A DNA stretch of 64,000 nucleotides from Dermacentor variabilis (taxonomy: Eukaryota > Arthropoda > Arachnida > Ixodida > Ixodidae): assembly GCF_050947875.1 (NCBI RefSeq), contig NC_134568.1:264286815-264350814 (forward strand), written 5' to 3'. The position numbers and the translations under genes were made by a program. Of this stretch, positions 61,701 to 64,000 are shown one piece after another (positions within the stretch are counted from its first letter, which is position 1; each line of letters opens with the position of its first letter). The notes beneath the pieces are model-generated. The model searched no databases. It was not told where the DNA came from and was given only the letters and a program-made list of their open reading frames with translations.

Positions 61701-62989
61701 CTATACGGACAAACGTGATTATCCCAGCTGCGGTACAACCAAAGATTGGGAGCAGAATAGAGCACGCTTCGCGTCGATTCTTGGCGTCACCATTAAAAAA
61801 AAAAAAAAAAAAGACCGCGAAGAAGTCCGTGCCACCGAAACCTGTTGGTCTGCACTCGCAATGGAGAGGGTTGAGGGATCAACCTCACTGGTCCACTATT
61901 TCATATTTCTTTCGCTACTGCCATACTGGGCGCCGCCCGCAGTGCCAAAGTACTGTAGGTTGTGCCACCCAAAACTATTTTGTTTAAGAAGCTTTTGTTG
62001 AGTTAATAATATGATTTTGAGTCCTCAGTTCTGGAATTGAAGTGATTCCTCTATAAGTACTAATTCAGGGATTATTAAGGATATGGTTATTACTTATCTG
62101 CCATATTTTTCACGTTACCGAATTCCCAGTAATCACAGACACACAACTTCATAGAATATCGGGAAATATCCTTACAAAATTCACGTTTTCTTTTTTTTTG
62201 TAAAATTCTGTGCAGCTGGCACATACACTGCACTTGTGACATGAAGTGACACAACCACAATAGATTTCTTAAACGTTCGAGGGTAAAGAAGGAAAGAGTG
62301 AAACATAACGGCAGGTTTCGCAGCGGCTTCTCGGAGCGAGCGAGAGAGGGAAGTAAAAGCGAGCTGAACATCGCGGCGCCCGCGACTATATACAGCCTGT
62401 CGAGTCATACGCTGCCAAACTCTTGGGCCGCACCGAGTCTGAAGACGATCCAGAGAATCCCATTCGGGACTTTTCACGGCCGCACTTATGCAACGTCGCT
62501 CTCAACGAACGCTTCGCCGTAAACGCGCTCTTTGAACGTCCTCTTGCTGCTGTCTTTGTTCGTCTTCGCTGCGCATTCTGAACGGAAGAGGGACCGAAGA
62601 GCCTTAACGCCTTACAACGCCTCCCTGTATGTTTAGCGACTCCTGCTCCCAGCATGAACGCATGGCATGAGCGCACCCCACACGAAACGTTCCGCTAAGG
62701 CGAATAGTTTAGCGACCATGTTGCGAATTAAATTTTTTAGCCCGCACATTCGTGAAATTATTTCGTGGGGTGTTGATAGAGCTTCAGCCGACAATTCTTC
62801 GGCGCAACGCATCGGGTACATGAGCTCGGGCTACTTGATACCGGAGCATTCTTTGCCATTTGCGCCCAGTCAAGCCGGCGGAAAGAGGGGCGTCTTCAGG
62901 CGTATGACACCCCCCCCCCCCAACTGGCCCCTTGCACCCGGGGCCCACGGCCCCCCGGCCCCCCCTGTTGCTACGCCACTGCGTCTGTT

Positions 62990-63765
62990 ATAGTGGAACG
63001 GCGAAAGCCTAACTGTTTATTCAACTGAAATAAAACGATCGCTTCGCTGCAACTATCTACTGTCAAGTTTCACTTCAGTTGGCAGCGGAGTTTCTCGAGT
63101 AAAGCGGGGTCAGCATTTTTTATTTTTTTATTTATGAATGGCTGCGGTCTTGAACACAAGACCACTGCAGGTGGGTATACATATTTGTACATTAACATAT
63201 TGAAACAGAAATGAAATACATTCAGGCAAAGGCTTCAACAACAGACATACATAGCAGAAACTTGTTCACCAATATGTCATCTTTCGCAACACCGTAACAG
63301 AACATTAACTTCAATGCAGCATTTACAAGCACCGAATATGGCTTAACATGCAGACAAAAAATAAAATAACTAATTACTGAATATGCGCCTCAAACATTAA
63401 TAAGCAATGAAATGAACTGTACCGAGGACTTTTGAAGAGTGAAATGCTCAGACTCTATTCACTTTGCCCATGTGTGTTGCACACCTCATCGCTTCTGCCG
63501 ATGAAAAGACTCTTCAAGAACAGCAGCTGACGCTGCAGAGGTATGGTCCCTGGAATATTGGCCAGTATTCTATGGACCATAGCAGAGGCATCAAGTACGA
63601 CGCCATCTTGAAAACGTCGCATGACGAAGACTTTGTTTGCTTCTGTGATTGGCTAGCGGAGTAACAGAACGCCGCGCGGTCCGTATGCCTTGGTTTTTTC
63701 CCAACTGTTTTTACAGTGAAGCTGTATACCTCTACCGTCCAAAGAAATTTTCGTGTCGTTGTGGT
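62990..63765. other. Unassigned sequence right of hAT-like element 2
   Basis: A TTTATTTTTTTATTTATG-like run (63118-63136) and a 66-residue open frame at 63464-63664 without recognisable domain. Nothing else supported. Confidence 0.4.
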
Positions 63766-63975
63766 AAGCAAAAAACTCCCCATACGTGAGCTGATCTCGG
63801 AGATAATGCAATGCGGGGCCGAGCCGCGGTGGAGATGAAGCAGGCGTTAAGCACTCCCCATACGTGGGCCGATCCCGAAGATGGTGCAATGCCGGGCCGA
63901 CCCGCGGCGGAGGTGCAGTTCGCCATTAAGGGTCCCACATACACAGCTTCGCTGGTCATCCTTCTAATAGAGTGG
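63766..63975. repeat. 78-bp tandem repeat, about 2.5 units
   Basis: Units start near 63776, 63854 and 63932. Each contains CTCCCCATACGTG(A/G)G, then CTGATC/CCGATC and a GCAATGC(C)GGGCCGA(G/C)CCGCGG core. Likely a dispersed tick repeat; it runs to the window edge in weakened form. Confidence 0.75.
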
Positions 63976-64000
63976 ACGGGCAATGAGATTTTTTTAAGTT

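Larger units (their letters stand above)
58173..62989. mobile_element. hAT-like DNA transposon 2 (4.8 kb) with perfect 8-bp target duplication
   Basis: The body is 58181-62981. The left end is CAGTGGCGTAGCTAGGTCAT and the right end, read inward, CAGTGGCGTAGCAACAGGGG. CGTCTGTT flanks both sides (58173-58180 and 62982-62989). C-runs follow each end (58230-58248 and 62909-62920) beside CACCCGGGGCCCA motifs placed in inverted order. No transposase domain is recognised in the interior, which also holds a LINE 3' fragment at 61490-61700. Confidence 0.85.

Noticed and set aside
63464..63664. 66-codon frame near the window end as a gene
   Set aside because: No signal, motif, splice context or similarity to the cysteine family; it cannot be separated from chance.

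Overview
The window is eukaryotic and reads as repeat-rich chromosomal DNA of a hard tick (Ixodidae, probably metastriate). Three things support this: short exons separated by GT-AG introns; several copies of a tRNA-derived SINE resembling the tick SINE Ruka; and a wide mix of LINE, Penelope, Ty3, mariner, hAT-like and foldback elements with long microsatellites. Naming the lineage is inference. There are no bacterial genes, CRISPR arrays, operons or recognisable functional tRNA/rRNA genes.

The protein-coding content I can support is three spliced genes for secreted proteins. Gene A (+, 7045-12466, 11 exons, 491 aa), gene B (-, 24335-20398, 4 exons, 210 aa) and gene C (+, 36091-48634, 6 exons, 392 aa) form one previously unannotated-looking family. 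Each has an N-terminal signal peptide, one or more six-cysteine modules, and a hydrophobic C-terminal tail that could be a GPI-anchor signal or a membrane tail. Each module is built from two exons: the first has a C-x11-C spacing in all six instances, the second C-x7-9-C-x22-24-C. Each module is entered through a phase 1 intron, split by a phase 2 intron, and joined to the next through another phase 1 intron. Gene A carries four tandem modules. Genes B and C carry one each, preceded by an acidic, tyrosine-rich segment; gene C also has a Val-Pro-Ala-Lys repeat exon. I do not recognise the family by name.

Layout. 1-7 kb: two decayed LINE 3' ends, a GT microsatellite, a near-perfect 106-bp hairpin. 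7-12.6 kb: gene A. 12.6-20.4 kb: palindromes, a decayed LINE (-), GAAA/GACA arrays, a 1.55-kb foldback element. 20.4-24.3 kb: gene B. 24.4-36 kb: MITE clusters, a Ty3-type LTR and integrase tail, and a 4.0-kb hAT-like element holding a dead mariner. 36-48.6 kb: gene C, whose introns hold a 74-bp minisatellite, nested SINEs, a Penelope-like element and a TTA array. 48.6-58 kb: a 300-bp GT array, a short TIR element, tRNA T-arm-like repeats, and an RTE retrotransposon with an open 979-codon reading frame whose 5' region carries a SINE. 58-64 kb: a second hAT-like element of 4.8 kb and a 78-bp tandem repeat.

Nothing in the mobile-element content suggests cooperation with the three genes. The genes look like products of local and module-level duplication in a region heavily loaded with transposons.
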